Assembly: GCA_019828595.1 (NCBI GenBank)
Contig: JAHQRK010000051.1
Span: forward strand, 57,700 to 121,699
Source of the DNA: Aphanomyces cochlioides
Taxonomy: Eukaryota > Oomycota > Saprolegniomycetes > Saprolegniales > Verrucalvaceae
Direction: 5' to 3'
Length of the DNA stretch: 64,000 nucleotides
The first letter of the stretch is position 1. Each line of letters opens with the position of its first letter. The notes below the pieces were generated by a model. The model had not been told where the DNA came from, made no database searches, and saw only the letters and a list, made by a program, of their open reading frames with translations. Below are positions 1-9,993 of the stretch, piece after piece. The position numbers and the translations under genes were made by a program.

Positions 1-76
1 GGAAAAAAAGTGTGTGTGTCAATGTGTTTGAGAACGTGTGTTGTGTGATGTGGTGTGTATGGGAATAAGTATAATA
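1..76. other. Right end of tRNA-array spacer (module M1), TG-rich
   Basis: The last 76 bases of the 1-kb spacer that is seen complete at 9561-10559. It is a degenerate TG-rich tract ending in ATAATA directly before the tRNA-derived GGTCG. In the ancestral array this was the sequence immediately upstream of the tRNA-Ile gene. No gene is seen. Confidence 0.8.
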
Positions 77-90
77 GGTCGTATAGCTCA
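77..90 (+). repeat. 14-nt tRNA-Ile 5' remnant (target-site duplication)
   Basis: GGTCGTATAGCTCA, nucleotides 1-14 of the tRNA-Ile(AAU) gene, is left at the 3' side of every inserted element. The same 14-mer, always followed by an element 3' end instead of the rest of the tRNA, lies at 77, 1782, 7194, 10560, 12259, 18743, 20442, 22301, 24006, 33220, 34925, 40070, 41179, 49588, 51293, 57294 and 58999 (start positions). The matching right-hand copies are either the next remnant or the 5' end of an intact tRNA at 9488, 17671, 21228, 32147, 48515 and 56220. The base before the 14-mer is often A but can be G or C, so the duplication is best read as starting at tRNA nucleotide 1. Confidence 0.95.
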
Positions 91-96
91 ATGACA

Positions 97-126
97 ATCG
101 GGGTATATTTGACCTTTAACCCCTAT
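97..126 (-). other. 3'-UTR stem-loop of family C
   Basis: Near the RNA 3' end GGGGT (100-104 on the + strand) pairs with ACCCC (119-123). Two more pairs follow after one mismatch. Families A and B carry a hairpin at the equivalent place, a few bases before the terminal CCCC(G)ATTG motif and the target junction. A role as an RT recognition element is inference. Confidence 0.45.
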
Positions 127-246
127 AAATATTTGCCTAGACGACCCAATGGGGAACAAGGACTACTAAGTTCTACTCGAAAGCCACTTGAATCGTTGCG
201 TGAGTTCGATTGAGCTCTTGCATTGTCTTGAAATCTTGAGACTTCT

Positions 247-1781
247 TTACACAAGTGTCGCTCGCAAGTTCTTCTCCCAAAACCAAGTGTAGTTGGTATG
301 AGACTTGAGTTTTTCGACTATCTCGGAGACTTGCATTGCTTCATCACTGTCCATTGTAGGATCACGGAGCATTCGTCTGATATTTGCGGTCCACGAAACA
401 AGAGATACTTCCTTGACCGCCTGGATGTATGGCACTGTTTTGCCTTCAAACTTGGTTCGATTGCGATGAATCCAAAAGTCCCGTAGCAAAGATGAAACGA
501 GAAGGACCCACAAACGACGAATCACTGAAAAATGAGACACCCATTCTTCAGAAACCGCGAATTCGTCGAGGTTGATAATCGTATTCCATGTAAATGGAAT
601 ACCAAACGGCCGCCACGCTGCTTGATGCCAATTCCACACAGGCTTGACAAACTTGCAGTCGAACAGGATGTGTTGTATCGTTTCGACGGCTGAGCAACCA
701 GGAAAGGAGCATTCGATAATGCTAGGGTTGGTGTCTTGAAGGAAAAAGAAGCGAGAGTTGACGGGTAGCATCCGAAACAAGATTCGCCACCACACATCGG
801 CTTGAACAGGAGTTGGATATCGCATCAAAGGTTTCACAGTCTTGTTCATGTATTTCTTGATCGCCAAATCATTGTTTCTTGAATCGCTCGACAAGGGGTG
901 CTGTTTGGTGAGTAGTGGCGCGCAAAAGCAAATCGATCGGATGTACTTGCGCGGCCATTGTTGAAAAGGAACAAAGACATTCTTCCAAACTTGTCCGACG
1001 GGGATTTGAACTTCATGATTGGGAGGCACAGCTTCCACGAGAGGGATACCCAGTACTTGCCATACAGTGGTCGCAATGAGTGAAAGCAGGGAATACAAAT
1101 GGCGAAACACGCGTGGAAAATCATCGCCAGGGAACCGCCAAACGTAAGGCTCCATTTGCAACTTGAATTCTTCATAGGAGGGCCACACGCGTTGTGTGGT
1201 GACGAAATCGTCCAAGCAATGCAAGCCTTCTTGGGCGAGGAACTTGTAGAAGGGACGATGATGTTTGAGGGCGACAGCAAGCGAGGTTGGTCCATTGGAA
1301 CCAGGAACCAAAAACAGCGGATGAATTTGCAGCCAAACAGACATGGTAGGGAGCTGAGATTGTGTCGGCGTTTCAGGACATTTGCGCGTAAGGGGGATAC
1401 GATGCCAGTTGGCCCAGATTTTCCGCCACAACAAAGGGAGTACTTCAAGTCGCATGTGATTTGTGTTGTGGTTGGGATGATACATGAGGCAGTCCCACGA
1501 CGAGTATCTTGCGAACGGCTCCATGCACCTTCGAAAGAGCTGCTTCGGGAGAACAGACCATAACGATGGTTCTTCGTTGTCGGTCTGAACAAGGAATTGA
1601 AGTCGCTGAACACGTTGAGCACGAATTCTTGACGCAATATGCGGAATCCTGAGACCCAGGCTGGGATGATACGCCACGCCAGAGTTGATCAAGGACATGT
1701 GCTTGTCTTCCTTGTGTCGCTTTCTTGTCAAGATGAACTTGTACACCATGGACTGCCACTTGGCGACCGAGTCTTCAGGGA
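247..1781 (-). pseudogene. Family C ORF2, C-terminal fragment (post-RT region and zf-RVT)
   Basis: About 510 codons stay open to the 5' junction; the first ATG is at 1749. The fragment aligns to family A ORF2 from just after the reverse transcriptase (the W-Q-x-M-V-x-K-x-I-L stretch and the GLRIPHIASRIRAQR stretch). It runs to the end and includes the CCHC knuckle C-x4-C ... H-x4-C (CSFPGC and HILFDC). The endonuclease and the YADD-type catalytic core are missing, so it cannot act on its own. The frame has no stop, which fits recent amplification or homogenisation and does not require selection on the protein. Confidence 0.85.
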
Positions 1782-1811
1782 GGTCGTATAGCTCACTGCA
1801 ATGGGGAGGTA

Positions 1812-1840
1812 TATTAATAGACTTTCAATATCTACTAATA
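1812..1840 (-). other. 3'-UTR stem-loop of family A
   Basis: TATTAATAG (1812-1820) faces CTACTAATA (1832-1840) across an 11-nt loop. On the + strand one pair is A-C. In the transcribed sense RNA it becomes a G-U wobble, so all nine positions pair. This strand bias supports a structure working as RNA. It lies about 16 nt from the element 3' end. Confidence 0.5.
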
Positions 1841-1952
1841 CTAATATTGCCTACTAACGGCTCATCCCACTTCCAAATGCTTCAGCAGATTTTCTACTTT
1901 GGGCTTTGGAGTACAGCGATTTTTGACTTGTTGAATAAATACTTGGGGCTTG

Positions 1953-4900
1953 TTAATTTGGGGCTGAAGGTTGGAGCGCGAGCAAAGTCGGGTACTTGGC
2001 TACCAGTGGGCGATAGACAGGTTGTCTATGCAAAGTATTGATTGCTGAAATTGCTTCCACTCGTTGAGGGCTGTCAACTTCTTGGAGGCGAAGCCATCTG
2101 CGGATCGATGCATGCCATCGGATGAAGCTGACTTCTTGCCAAATTTCTGGCGGAGGCGGCTCCTTCGATTCGAACTTGGCGGCGTTGTGCGTTGTCCAAA
2201 TATAGTGAAGGTTGGAAGCACACAGAAGAGCCCAGAGCACAAACAGTATGTCTTGAAGCTGGCTACCGCGTTCGTTGACTTGAAAGCGGTCGATGTTGGT
2301 GATGGCAGTCCAATCGAAATTGACACCGAAGCATCGCCAAGCGGTCGCGTGAAAACGCCAAAGGGGATACACGCGAGAGCAGGTGTGGAAGGCGTGGTGT
2401 TGGTTCTCCGGTGCGTCGCAATTGGTATAGACACAGCAAATTACGTCTGGCTGCTGAGGTTGCAAGTAGAACAAGCGCGAGTTGACAGGCAGCATGTTGA
2501 ACAACAGTCGAAACCAAACGTCGCCATGGAGGGGAGGCGGCCAACGGCATGTTTTGCGGATGAGTCGCACGTAGGTCGCAATATCTTGTTGCTCGACGCG
2601 GGACGATGTCGCCACTGGGTGCGGTTTTCCATCCGAAGGGGCGTGATGCGCCAAACGTGATACGAGTCGCTTGGGCCAACGCTCGAAGGATAGCAATTGA
2701 TCTTTGAAAAGTGCCTTGAAAGGGTGACTTGTTGTATCGATATCGGTCAAAGCAGTTCCAGTTCGAACGCCAGACGTGCGGAGGACTTGGTCGAATATCT
2801 TGGTGAGGTGGCTATAAACTTGACCAGCACGTTCGGGTGCTGCAAATCCCATCGCGCCGTTCGCTTGTAACGTCACTTGTGCCGCACGGTTGTTGGATGA
2901 CAGTCGATCAATAAACGCAGCTCTTGTAGGCCATGTCCCTTGCCGTGTCAAGAAGTCTTTGAGGCAGTGGAAACCGTTTTGAGACGCATGTCTACACCAT
3001 CGACGACACAGAGCAGTCTTCACGACATTTGATGTAGCACCCGCAGGACCAACTTGCAGAGCGGGGTAGGATGTCAGCCACACGGGGAGGTTCAAAAGTT
3101 CTTCGAGGCTTGGTGGCGAAGCGGTTCGCTTGGCCATAGGTGTGGCGGCCCATTGATGCCAAATGTCGTGCCAAAGAGGATGCAGCTCCCACAAAAACAA
3201 CCACTTGGAGCTGTGGTTGGGGAAGTACGTGAGAAAGTCGAACGGGTGGGTGTCGCGATACAGCTTGTTCATGACACGGGAAAATTGTCTCTTGACAAGC
3301 AACTTCCATGGGGCAAATGTGTTGGGTGAATTGGGCTGCATCAAGAGTTGGAGCCGCAGCAGTCGCTGAGTCCGAAGCTTCGAAGCCACATGCGGAATAC
3401 CGAGGCCGAGTTTTTGATCGAACTGCCACTTGCGGCAAATAGTTGAGCGATGATGGTCGGTGATTTGCGTCTTCCGACCAAGGATGTACTTGTTGACCAT
3501 TCTTTGCCAAACGGCAACCATCGTTGGAGGCACATACACTGCAGCCGTGACATGCCATAACAACGACAACAACATGGTCGATACGATGAGTTTGCGGCCT
3601 TGGATGGTTCGCGCACGACTTCCCCACGTTTGAAACGCAGCCAGAAACTTGTCGTTCAGTTGCTGGACTTGAAAATCGCGCGGCAGTCGGTGGCCAAAGA
3701 GAATACCAAGGTATTTCACTGGCTTCTCGCTCGGCAAGACGTTCAAGAGGCCACCATCGTCGATGTCTTCGATATCGAGATTGTTGTTGAGCGCCAAAGT
3801 CATGCACTTGGCAACGTTGAGACGAGCTCCAGACACAGAGCAAAAGTCTTCGACAATTGCCATTTGCTCGACCGCCGCTTGGAGGGATGACGAGAGTAGA
3901 GTCGTGTCGTCGGCAAAGTAGATGCTCGTCAGTGAGTCTCCATTTGGAAGGGGAATACCAAAATCAGGAGATCCGCGTAGCATTTCGCCGAGTGGCTCGA
4001 GGTAAAGTACGAAGAGCATGCACGATAGGGGGCAACCTTGCTTGACTCCGCGGGTAGGCCGTATGGTAGGGCCAAGACCGTCGTTGAAAATGATCTGGAC
4101 CAGAGGCGTATTGTAAAGCAACTGAACCCAAGACACAAATGTGGGACCGATGTTCATCTCCTTGAGTACGTCGAAGAGAAAGCCTTGGTCAACCATATCG
4201 TATGCCTTGGAAAAGTCGAGAAACGTCGCGTAGTAGTCGTGGTCTTCATTGGTACAGAAAGTCTGCAATGCTTGTACCAGCATCACGTGGTCGTGCAAGC
4301 GACGGCCAGGGACAAAACCAGCTTGGCTTGGGTGAGCGAGGTATGGGGCAACTTGTGCAAGACGGTAGGCCAGCGCCCGCGATAGAATCTTGACTTCAAC
4401 CGACATGAGAGTAATCGGCCGATAGTTGCCAGGGTCGCCTCTGTCTCCAGCCTTGAACAAGAGCGCCACTGCACTTCGGCGTTGTTGGAGCAGGAGGTGA
4501 CCGTGATGGGTGAGTTGGTAGTTGAACACCTTGAGCAGGATTTGGGCGAATACGTCCGGGGAGACTTGAAAGAAAGCTGCAGGCCAGCCGTCTGAACCAG
4601 GAGACTTGTTCGGGTTCATAGACTTGAGCGCGCCGCACAGGTCTTCCGCCGTGAGAGGACTTTCCAGAGCGTCGCGCTGTTCTTGAGTGAGACGTCGAGT
4701 AATGGCTCGAATGATAGCTCGGCGACGGGCCCGATTCAACGGTGGTTGGTCTCTTGGAGTGACCATGATGTTTTTCCAATGAGACGTAAAACCAGCCTTG
4801 ACTTCAGACGGGTCAGTCGACGTTGCACCGTTGATTGTCACGGACGAGAGCGGCACTTTGATCCCCTTGGGTCGACGAAAAAAGTGACTGGTACCTCGCT

Positions 4901-6107
4901 CGTTGACGTTGGCGTGAAAGTCGAATTGCTGATCCAGGTTGAACTGTCGGTACTCGCTGCGGGCAGTGTCAAGGGCTTGACGGGCGGTATTAACAATGGA
5001 TGTCTCAACGAGTCCCATGTCGAATGCTCGGCGGGAAGTAAGCCACTTCATCTTGAGGCTGTTGAGTGTGTACTTCATCGAGTCAATGTACTGGCGATGA
5101 CTGACTTGGAGACGCTTCTTCATTCTCTTCAACCAGCCGTACCACTTTGCGCCAAAGTTTTGAGTGTCGTCTGCGCGCATCTCGTCCAAAAGTTGATTGG
5201 CTTCGGCCTTGATCGCTGCGACTACTTGAGGGTTCTTTAAGAGCTCACGGGGGAGGCGCCAGTAACTTCGGTCGGGAGCTCGCTGCTCGCAGGAGAGGAC
5301 CACTTTGTGTTCCATGTGGTCGCCTGCAAAGCTGCTTGGGGAATAGCTTGAACGTGCGTACGTTTGAGCGACGATATCTTGGTCCACAAACAGGTAGTCG
5401 AGGCGGTTGCTTCGACCAGGGCCGCTGTAAACGCGCTCGTTGGGGTGGTGCATCCTCCACGCATCGATAACACCAAGTGCTGAAAGCCAGGCAATGCATT
5501 CCGCCTTACCAGCGTTGTGGTCTTGGCGAGGTCGAGTCGCGTCCAGATGCTCCTCCAGGGGTAAGTTGAAATCGCCTCCGACAAAGTGAATGCTGTCGTC
5601 TTCAAAGTCGCGAGGCAGATCGTCGAAAAACGGTGCTCGAGAGTGAGCGATAACCGGGGCATAGACGTTGTGAAAGTACACAGGAACGCCGTCCCACTGA
5701 GTTCGAACAACCATGTATCTTCCAGGTCGGTCATGGGTGGTCAAGTGTTGCAGGTCGAGGAATCCAGGCATGGATCCATGGAAATACGATGCCACACCGC
5801 AGCGCCGATTGTTGAGTGAGTCGACGCGATCAGTGCGGAGATCGTTGGTGAAGAGCTTGTATTTGCCAACGCCTACTTCGTTGTTGAGGTGGAGTTGGAA
5901 GGTTTCGAGATGTTTGATGTTATTGATTTTGGTTTCTTGAAAGAAAACGGCTTGGGTCGGAATTTGGAGTCGCCGCGCCACAAGATGTCCGTTGTCTTTC
6001 AGCCCATTGAGGTTGGCAGTGGTCAGTTCGAGTATGGGGAACTTGGTGAAGAGACCGGCCGCGACCACCTTAGCCACGGAACGCGACAGACGTTGCGTTC
6101 GCAACAT
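1953..6107 (-). CDS. Family A ORF2: APE endonuclease-reverse transcriptase, intact
   Basis: A 1384-aa polyprotein that nicks the tRNA-Ile target and performs target-primed reverse transcription. The endonuclease (about 25-270) shows N33, the QET motif (E58), NVYAP (149-151), GGDFN (177-181), SNRLDY (233-238) and GDH (262-264). The RT (about 545-810) has DFSKAYD (D631), GVKQGCPLS (687-695), FADD (731-734) and KYLGILFG. A CCHC knuckle follows (C1225, C1230, H1238, C1243). No RNase H domain is visible. The ATG lies 38 nt inside the end of ORF1 in another frame, so translation probably relies on reinitiation or a +1 shift. The gene is intact although its ORF1 partner is truncated; it could act in trans only if transcribed. 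Confidence 0.93.
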   Translation of the reverse strand: MLRTQRLSRSVAKVVAAGLFTKFPILELTTANLNGLKDNGHLVARRLQIPTQAVFFQETKINNIKHLETFQLHLNNEVGVGKYKLFTNDLRTDRVDSLNNRRCGVASYFHGSMPGFLDLQHLTTHDRPGRYMVVRTQWDGVPVYFHNVYAPVIAHSRAPFFDDLPRDFEDDSIHFVGGDFNLPLEEHLDATRPRQDHNAGKAECIAWLSALGVIDAWRMHHPNERVYSGPGRSNRLDYLFVDQDIVAQTYARSSYSPSSFAGDHMEHKVVLSCEQRAPDRSYWRLPRELLKNPQVVAAIKAEANQLLDEMRADDTQNFGAKWYGWLKRMKKRLQVSHRQYIDSMKYTLNSLKMKWLTSRRAFDMGLVETSIVNTARQALDTARSEYRQFNLDQQFDFHANVNERGTSHFFRRPKGIKVPLSSVTINGATSTDPSEVKAGFTSHWKNIMVTPRDQPPLNRARRRAIIRAITRRLTQEQRDALESPLTAEDLCGALKSMNPNKSPGSDGWPAAFFQVSPDVFAQILLKVFNYQLTHHGHLLLQQRRSAVALLFKAGDRGDPGNYRPITLMSVEVKILSRALAYRLAQVAPYLAHPSQAGFVPGRRLHDHVMLVQALQTFCTNEDHDYYATFLDFSKAYDMVDQGFLFDVLKEMNIGPTFVSWVQLLYNTPLVQIIFNDGLGPTIRPTRGVKQGCPLSCMLFVLYLEPLGEMLRGSPDFGIPLPNGDSLTSIYFADDTTLLSSSLQAAVEQMAIVEDFCSVSGARLNVAKCMTLALNNNLDIEDIDDGGLLNVLPSEKPVKYLGILFGHRLPRDFQVQQLNDKFLAAFQTWGSRARTIQGRKLIVSTMLLSLLWHVTAAVYVPPTMVAVWQRMVNKYILGRKTQITDHHRSTICRKWQFDQKLGLGIPHVASKLRTQRLLRLQLLMQPNSPNTFAPWKLLVKRQFSRVMNKLYRDTHPFDFLTYFPNHSSKWLFLWELHPLWHDIWHQWAATPMAKRTASPPSLEELLNLPVWLTSYPALQVGPAGATSNVVKTALCRRWCRHASQNGFHCLKDFLTRQGTWPTRAAFIDRLSSNNRAAQVTLQANGAMGFAAPERAGQVYSHLTKIFDQVLRTSGVRTGTALTDIDTTSHPFKALFKDQLLSFERWPKRLVSRLAHHAPSDGKPHPVATSSRVEQQDIATYVRLIRKTCRWPPPLHGDVWFRLLFNMLPVNSRLFYLQPQQPDVICCVYTNCDAPENQHHAFHTCSRVYPLWRFHATAWRCFGVNFDWTAITNIDRFQVNERGSQLQDILFVLWALLCASNLHYIWTTHNAAKFESKEPPPPEIWQEVSFIRWHASIRRWLRLQEVDSPQRVEAISAINTLHRQPVYRPLVAKYPTLLALQPSAPN

Positions 6108-7193
6108 CTCCCAGCATGAGTGTCTGAGTGTCGGGTTGGAACATCACTTGGTTGTCGAAGGTGGGGTCCAGGGAGCCAGCCTCATGGAATTCCAGGATCG
6201 TGGTCAAGACGTATCGCGACTTCTCGTCTTCGCCGGCATACAACGTTTCCATGATATTCCAAATCAAGAGGCCGAAGCTCGTGTCAAGCAATATGGCAGA
6301 TAGCGATACGCCCGACAAACAGCGGGAGCCCAAATGAGAAGCCAGTGCAGTGACCGGGTACTTGGTAGAGGCCACGATCGCAGCATCACTGTTGTAGTAC
6401 GTTGGAGCATGAATGGCCAAGAGAACTTCTGCCACAGCCAACACTTCTTCCAGGTCGCCGCGGTGGAGGGAAATCTCGTCGCCGTCAATGGTAGTATCGA
6501 TGAAGTCGATGTTCTTGAATAGCTCGATGTTGCTGAAGATGGCTTGAACGTGCTCGCGGGTCATACGCACACCCCACGTCAATGAGTACAGCTGGGAGAA
6601 CGGTTTGTCTCCACCCCAAGTCGCTCGAAGCCACCGATGGAGGAGGCGTTGTCTCACAAAGTACTCAAAGCATGCACGGTCTTCATCAAAAAGTCGGTGC
6701 AGTTGCAAGCCAAATTCAATCGGGGAACGCTCGAGATGGCTACACAGCATGTCGACGCGGCCGTCGTTGATGAGTTGGGCAAGGTTGAACGAGCTGTTGG
6801 TCACTGCATCTTCGACTTGGGTTGAGAGATGCAATGGAACTTTGGCTGTCTTGGTGTCGAGGTCTTGTAGTTCGGCGAGAATTTCGTCAAGAGACATTTC
6901 TATGCGCTTGGGAACGCCATCTTGGATCTTGGTGCCGCCGACAAATTGACCGGACGTAGGGAGGTGGGGAGGGTCATCCGAGACGTCCAGCTTGGGTACA
7001 ATCGTTGAGATCTTGTAATCGCCAAACTGAGCAACGTGTTCCTCGGGGTTGACACACACACGTTCGTCGAGGGCTTCAAACATGTTGGGCGAAATCCAAG
7101 AGCGGCCATGCTCGGGGGAATCCACTTGCTGTTGCGTCTTCTTGCGCTTGCCTCTCGACGCCTTGACGCCAGTCCACTGCGGAGGGTTGGCTA
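6070..7193 (-). pseudogene. Family A ORF1, C-terminal fragment (M1)
   Basis: About 374 codons of the ORF1 C-terminal region, open to the truncation point. It starts after the RRM-like part, near a lysine/arginine-rich patch, and contains the conserved segment beginning SWISPNMFEALDE. It ends ...VAFRG-stop inside the first codons of ORF2. The element promoter and 5' UTR are lost. Confidence 0.85.
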
Positions 7194-7207
7194 GGTCGTA
7201 TAGCTCA

Positions 7208-9487
7208 CTGCAATGGGGAGGTATATTAATAGACTTTCAATATCTACTAATACTAATATTGCCTACTAACGGCTCATCCCACTTCCAAATGCTTCAGCAG
7301 ATTTTCTACTTTGGGCTTTGGAGTACAGCGATTTTTGACTTGTTGAATAAATACTTGGGGCTTGTTAATTTGGGGCTGAAGGTTGGAGCGCGAGCAAAGT
7401 CGGGTACTTGGCTACCAGTGGGCGATAGACAGGTTGTCTATGCAAAGTATTGATTGCTGAAATTGCTTCCACTCGTTGAGGGCTGTCAACTTCTTGGAGG
7501 CGAAGCCATCTGCGGATCGATGCATGCCATCGGATGAAGCTGACTTCTTGCCAAATTTCTGGCGGAGGCGGCTCCTTCGATTCGAACTTGGCGGCGTTGT
7601 GCGTTGTCCAAATATAGTGAAGGTTGGAAGCACACAGAAGAGCCCAGAGCACAAACAGTATGTCTTGAAGCTGGCTACCGCGTTCGTTGACTTGAAAGCG
7701 GTCGATGTTGGTGATGGCAGTCCAATCGAAATTGACACCGAAGCATCGCCAAGCGGTCGCGTGAAAACGCCAAAGGGGATACACGTGAGAGCAGGTGTGG
7801 AAGGCGTGGTGTTGGTTCTCCGGTGCGTCGCAATTGGTATAGACACAGCAAATTACGTCTGGCTGCTGAGGTTGCAAGTAGAACAAGCGCGAGTTGACAG
7901 GCAGCATGTTGAACAACAGTCGAAACCAAACGTCGCCATGGAGGGGAGGCGGCCAACGGCATGTTTTGCGGATGAGTCGCACGTAGGTCGCAATATCTTG
8001 TTGCTCGACGCGGGACGATGTCGCCACTGGGTGCGGTTTTCCATCCGAAGGGGCGTGATGCGCCAAACGTGATACGAGTCGCTTGGGCCAACGCTCGAAG
8101 GATAGCAATTGATCTTTGAAAAGTGCCTTGAAAGGGTGACTTGTTGTATCGATATCGGTCAAAGCAGTTCCAGTTCGAACGCCAGACGTGCGGAGGACTT
8201 GGTCGAATATCTTGGTGAGGTGGCTATAAACTTGACCAGCACGTTCGGGTGCTGCAAATCCCATCGCGCCGTTCGCTTGTAACGTCACTTGTGCCGCACG
8301 GTTGTTGGATGACAGTCGATCAATAAACGCAGCTCTTGTAGGCCATGTCCCTTGCCGTGTCAAGAAGTCTTTGAGGCAGTGGAAACCGTTTTGAGACGCA
8401 TGTCTACACCATCGACGACACAGAGCAGTCTTCACGACATTTGATGTAGCACCCGCAGGACCAACTTGCAGAGCGGGGTAGGATGTCAGCCACACGGGGA
8501 GGTTCAAAAGTTCTTCGAGGCTTGGTGGCGAAGCGGTTCGCTTGGCCATAGGTGTGGCGGCCCATTGATGCCAAATGTCGTGCCAAAGAGGATGCAGCTC
8601 CCACAAAAACAACCACTTGGAGCTGTGGTTGGGGAAGTACGTGAGAAAGTCGAACGGGTGGGTGTCGCGATACAGCTTGTTCATGACACGGGAAAATTGT
8701 CGCTTGACAAGCAACTTCCATGGGGCAAATGTGTTGGGTGAATTGGGCTGCATCAAGAGTTGGAGCCGCAGCAGTCGCTGAGTCCGAAGCTTCGAAGCCA
8801 CATGCGGAATACCGAGGCCGAGTTTTTGATCGAACTGCCACTTGCGGCAAATAGTTGAGCGATGATGGTCGGTGATTTGCGTCTTCCGACCAAGGATGTA
8901 CTTGTTGACCATTCTTTGCCAAACGGCAACCATCGTTGGAGGCACATACACTGCAGCCGTGACATGCCATAACAACGACAACAACATGGTCGATACGATG
9001 AGTTTGCGGCCTTGGATGGTTCGCGCACGACTTCCCCACGTTTGAAACGCAGCCAGAAACTTGTCGTTCAGTTGCTGGACTTGAAAATCGCGCGGCAGTC
9101 GGTGGCCAAAGAGAATACCAAGGTATTTCACTGGCTTCTCGCTCGGCAAGACGTTCAAGAGGCCACCATCGTCGATGTCTTCGATATCGAGATTGTTGTT
9201 GAGCGCCAAAGTCATGCACTTGGCAACGTTGAGACGAGCTCCAGACACAGAGCAAAAGTCTTCGACAATTGCCATTTGCTCGACCGCCGCTTGGAGGGAT
9301 GACGAGAGTAGAGTCGTGTCGTCGGCAAAGTAGATGCTCGTCAGTGAGTCTCCATTTGGAAGGGGAATACCAAAATCAGGAGATCCGCGTAGCATTTCGC
9401 CGAGTGGCTCGAGGTAAAGTACGAAGAGCATGCACGATAGGGGGCAACCTTGCTTGACTCCGCGGGTAGGCCGTATGGTAGGGCCAG
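7208..9487 (-). mobile_element. Family A, short 5'-truncated copy (youngest in M1)
   Basis: A 2280-bp 3' piece lying between the larger A copy and tRNA 1. It ends within ORF2 just upstream of the RT B block and is joined to the tRNA with at most one shared base. It differs from its neighbour by only a few substitutions (for example at 7786 and 8702), consistent with recent retrotransposition. Confidence 0.92.
7365..9487 (-). pseudogene. Family A ORF2, C-terminal fragment from RT block B onward
   Basis: The frame is open from the truncation point through GVKQGCPLS, FADD, the post-RT region and the CCHC knuckle. It lacks the endonuclease and the RT block with the first catalytic Asp, so it is non-functional. 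Confidence 0.88.
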
Positions 9488-9560
9488 GGTCGTATAGCTC
9501 AGTCGGTAGAGCATGGTGCTAATAACGCCAGGGTCCTGGGTTCGAGCCCCAGTATGACCA
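9488..9560 (+). tRNA. tRNA-Ile(AAU), copy 1
   Basis: A full cloverleaf of 73 nt. The acceptor GGTCGTA/TATGACC has one G-U pair. The D stem is GCTC/GAGC, the anticodon stem TGGTG/CGCCA with loop CTAATAA (anticodon AAT), the variable loop has 5 nt, and the T arm is CTGGG-TTCGAGC-CCCAG. The discriminator is A and there is no encoded CCA. The A box (nt 8-19) and B box (GGTTCGAGCCC) are intact. The first 14 nt are the duplicated target site made by the adjacent element, so everything upstream of nucleotide 1 is now retrotransposon sequence. AAU is the standard eukaryotic Ile anticodon (A34 edited to inosine). Confidence 0.97.
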
Positions 9561-9563
9561 ACG

Positions 9564-9569
9564 TTTTTT
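9564..9569 (+). terminator. Pol III terminator (T6) of tRNA copy 1
   Basis: Six T residues start 4 nt after the tRNA discriminator base, on the coding strand. Confidence 0.85.
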
Positions 9570-9993
9570 CCCTTTTCTCCGATTTCGTCCTCTCCTCCCA
9601 ACATTCTTGCCTTTCCTTAGGATTCCTCCTGTATTCTTCTCAGCTCTTACTAGTCACCTCATGCCACGTCCAGCACGAAAAGATGTGCTCACCTCTACGC
9701 ACATATGGATAAGACATTCCTTGAATCTCTCTTTCACGGACTGTGGTCCATCTGCAGTGTCCATCTATACTCTTGACAAGACAAATGCAGTCTTGTTTTT
9801 GTTCTGTTGAGTCTCTTCGCGAGGCTTGCTCCAAACGCTCGTGTGTTTACGATGGTTGACACATCGAGATACGCCGACATGTCTTGATGTAGTCATGCAA
9901 TCGTTTGCAATGATCTCTGAGTCTGTGAATTTCATTTGAATCACCTCAACGTGGCAGCCAAGGCATGCATCCAAAATACATGTAAATAGGAAT

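Larger units (their letters stand above)
91..1781 (-). mobile_element. Family C non-LTR retrotransposon, 5'-truncated (M1)
   Basis: A 1691-bp 3' fragment of a third family of the tRNA-targeting element. It contains the C-terminal half of ORF2 and a 156-bp 3' UTR with no poly(A) tail. It is the element furthest from the tRNA and therefore the oldest insertion in the stack. The same fragment with the same 5' breakpoint recurs in all seven modules (91, 10574, 18757, 22315, 33234, 49602, 57308). These copies thus descend from one insertion that was amplified with the array and are not seven independent events. Confidence 0.9.
1796..7193 (-). mobile_element. Family A non-LTR retrotransposon, 5'-truncated in ORF1 (M1)
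   Basis: A 5398-bp copy holding the 3' UTR, complete ORF2 and the 3' 1.1 kb of ORF1, cut at GGGTTGGCT. It is flanked by tRNA remnants at 1782 and 7194. The copy in M2 (12273-17670) has the identical 5' breakpoint, so M1 and M2 are duplicates of one module made after this insertion. The window also happens to end at the same bases in M7. Confidence 0.92.

Noticed and set aside
77..90. Regularly recurring 14-mers as a CRISPR-like or satellite array
   Set aside because: Spacing follows element lengths (about 1 to 8 kb), and the 14-mer is exactly the tRNA 5' end.
2064..2660. Plus-strand open frames of 100-200 codons inside the elements (for example 198 codons here, 154 codons at 1099-1563)
   Set aside because: They are antisense shadows of ORF2, recur wherever ORF2 does, and show no domain or independent start context.
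2992..3843. Minus-strand 283-codon and 263-codon frames overlapping ORF2
   Set aside because: Alternative-frame shadows of the ORF2 coding strand; the catalytic motifs lie in the other frame.
9488..9560. tRNA copies as heads of tRNA-derived SINEs
   Set aside because: The tRNA folds perfectly, has its own T6 terminator 4 nt downstream, is identical in all six copies, and no LINE 3' tail follows it.
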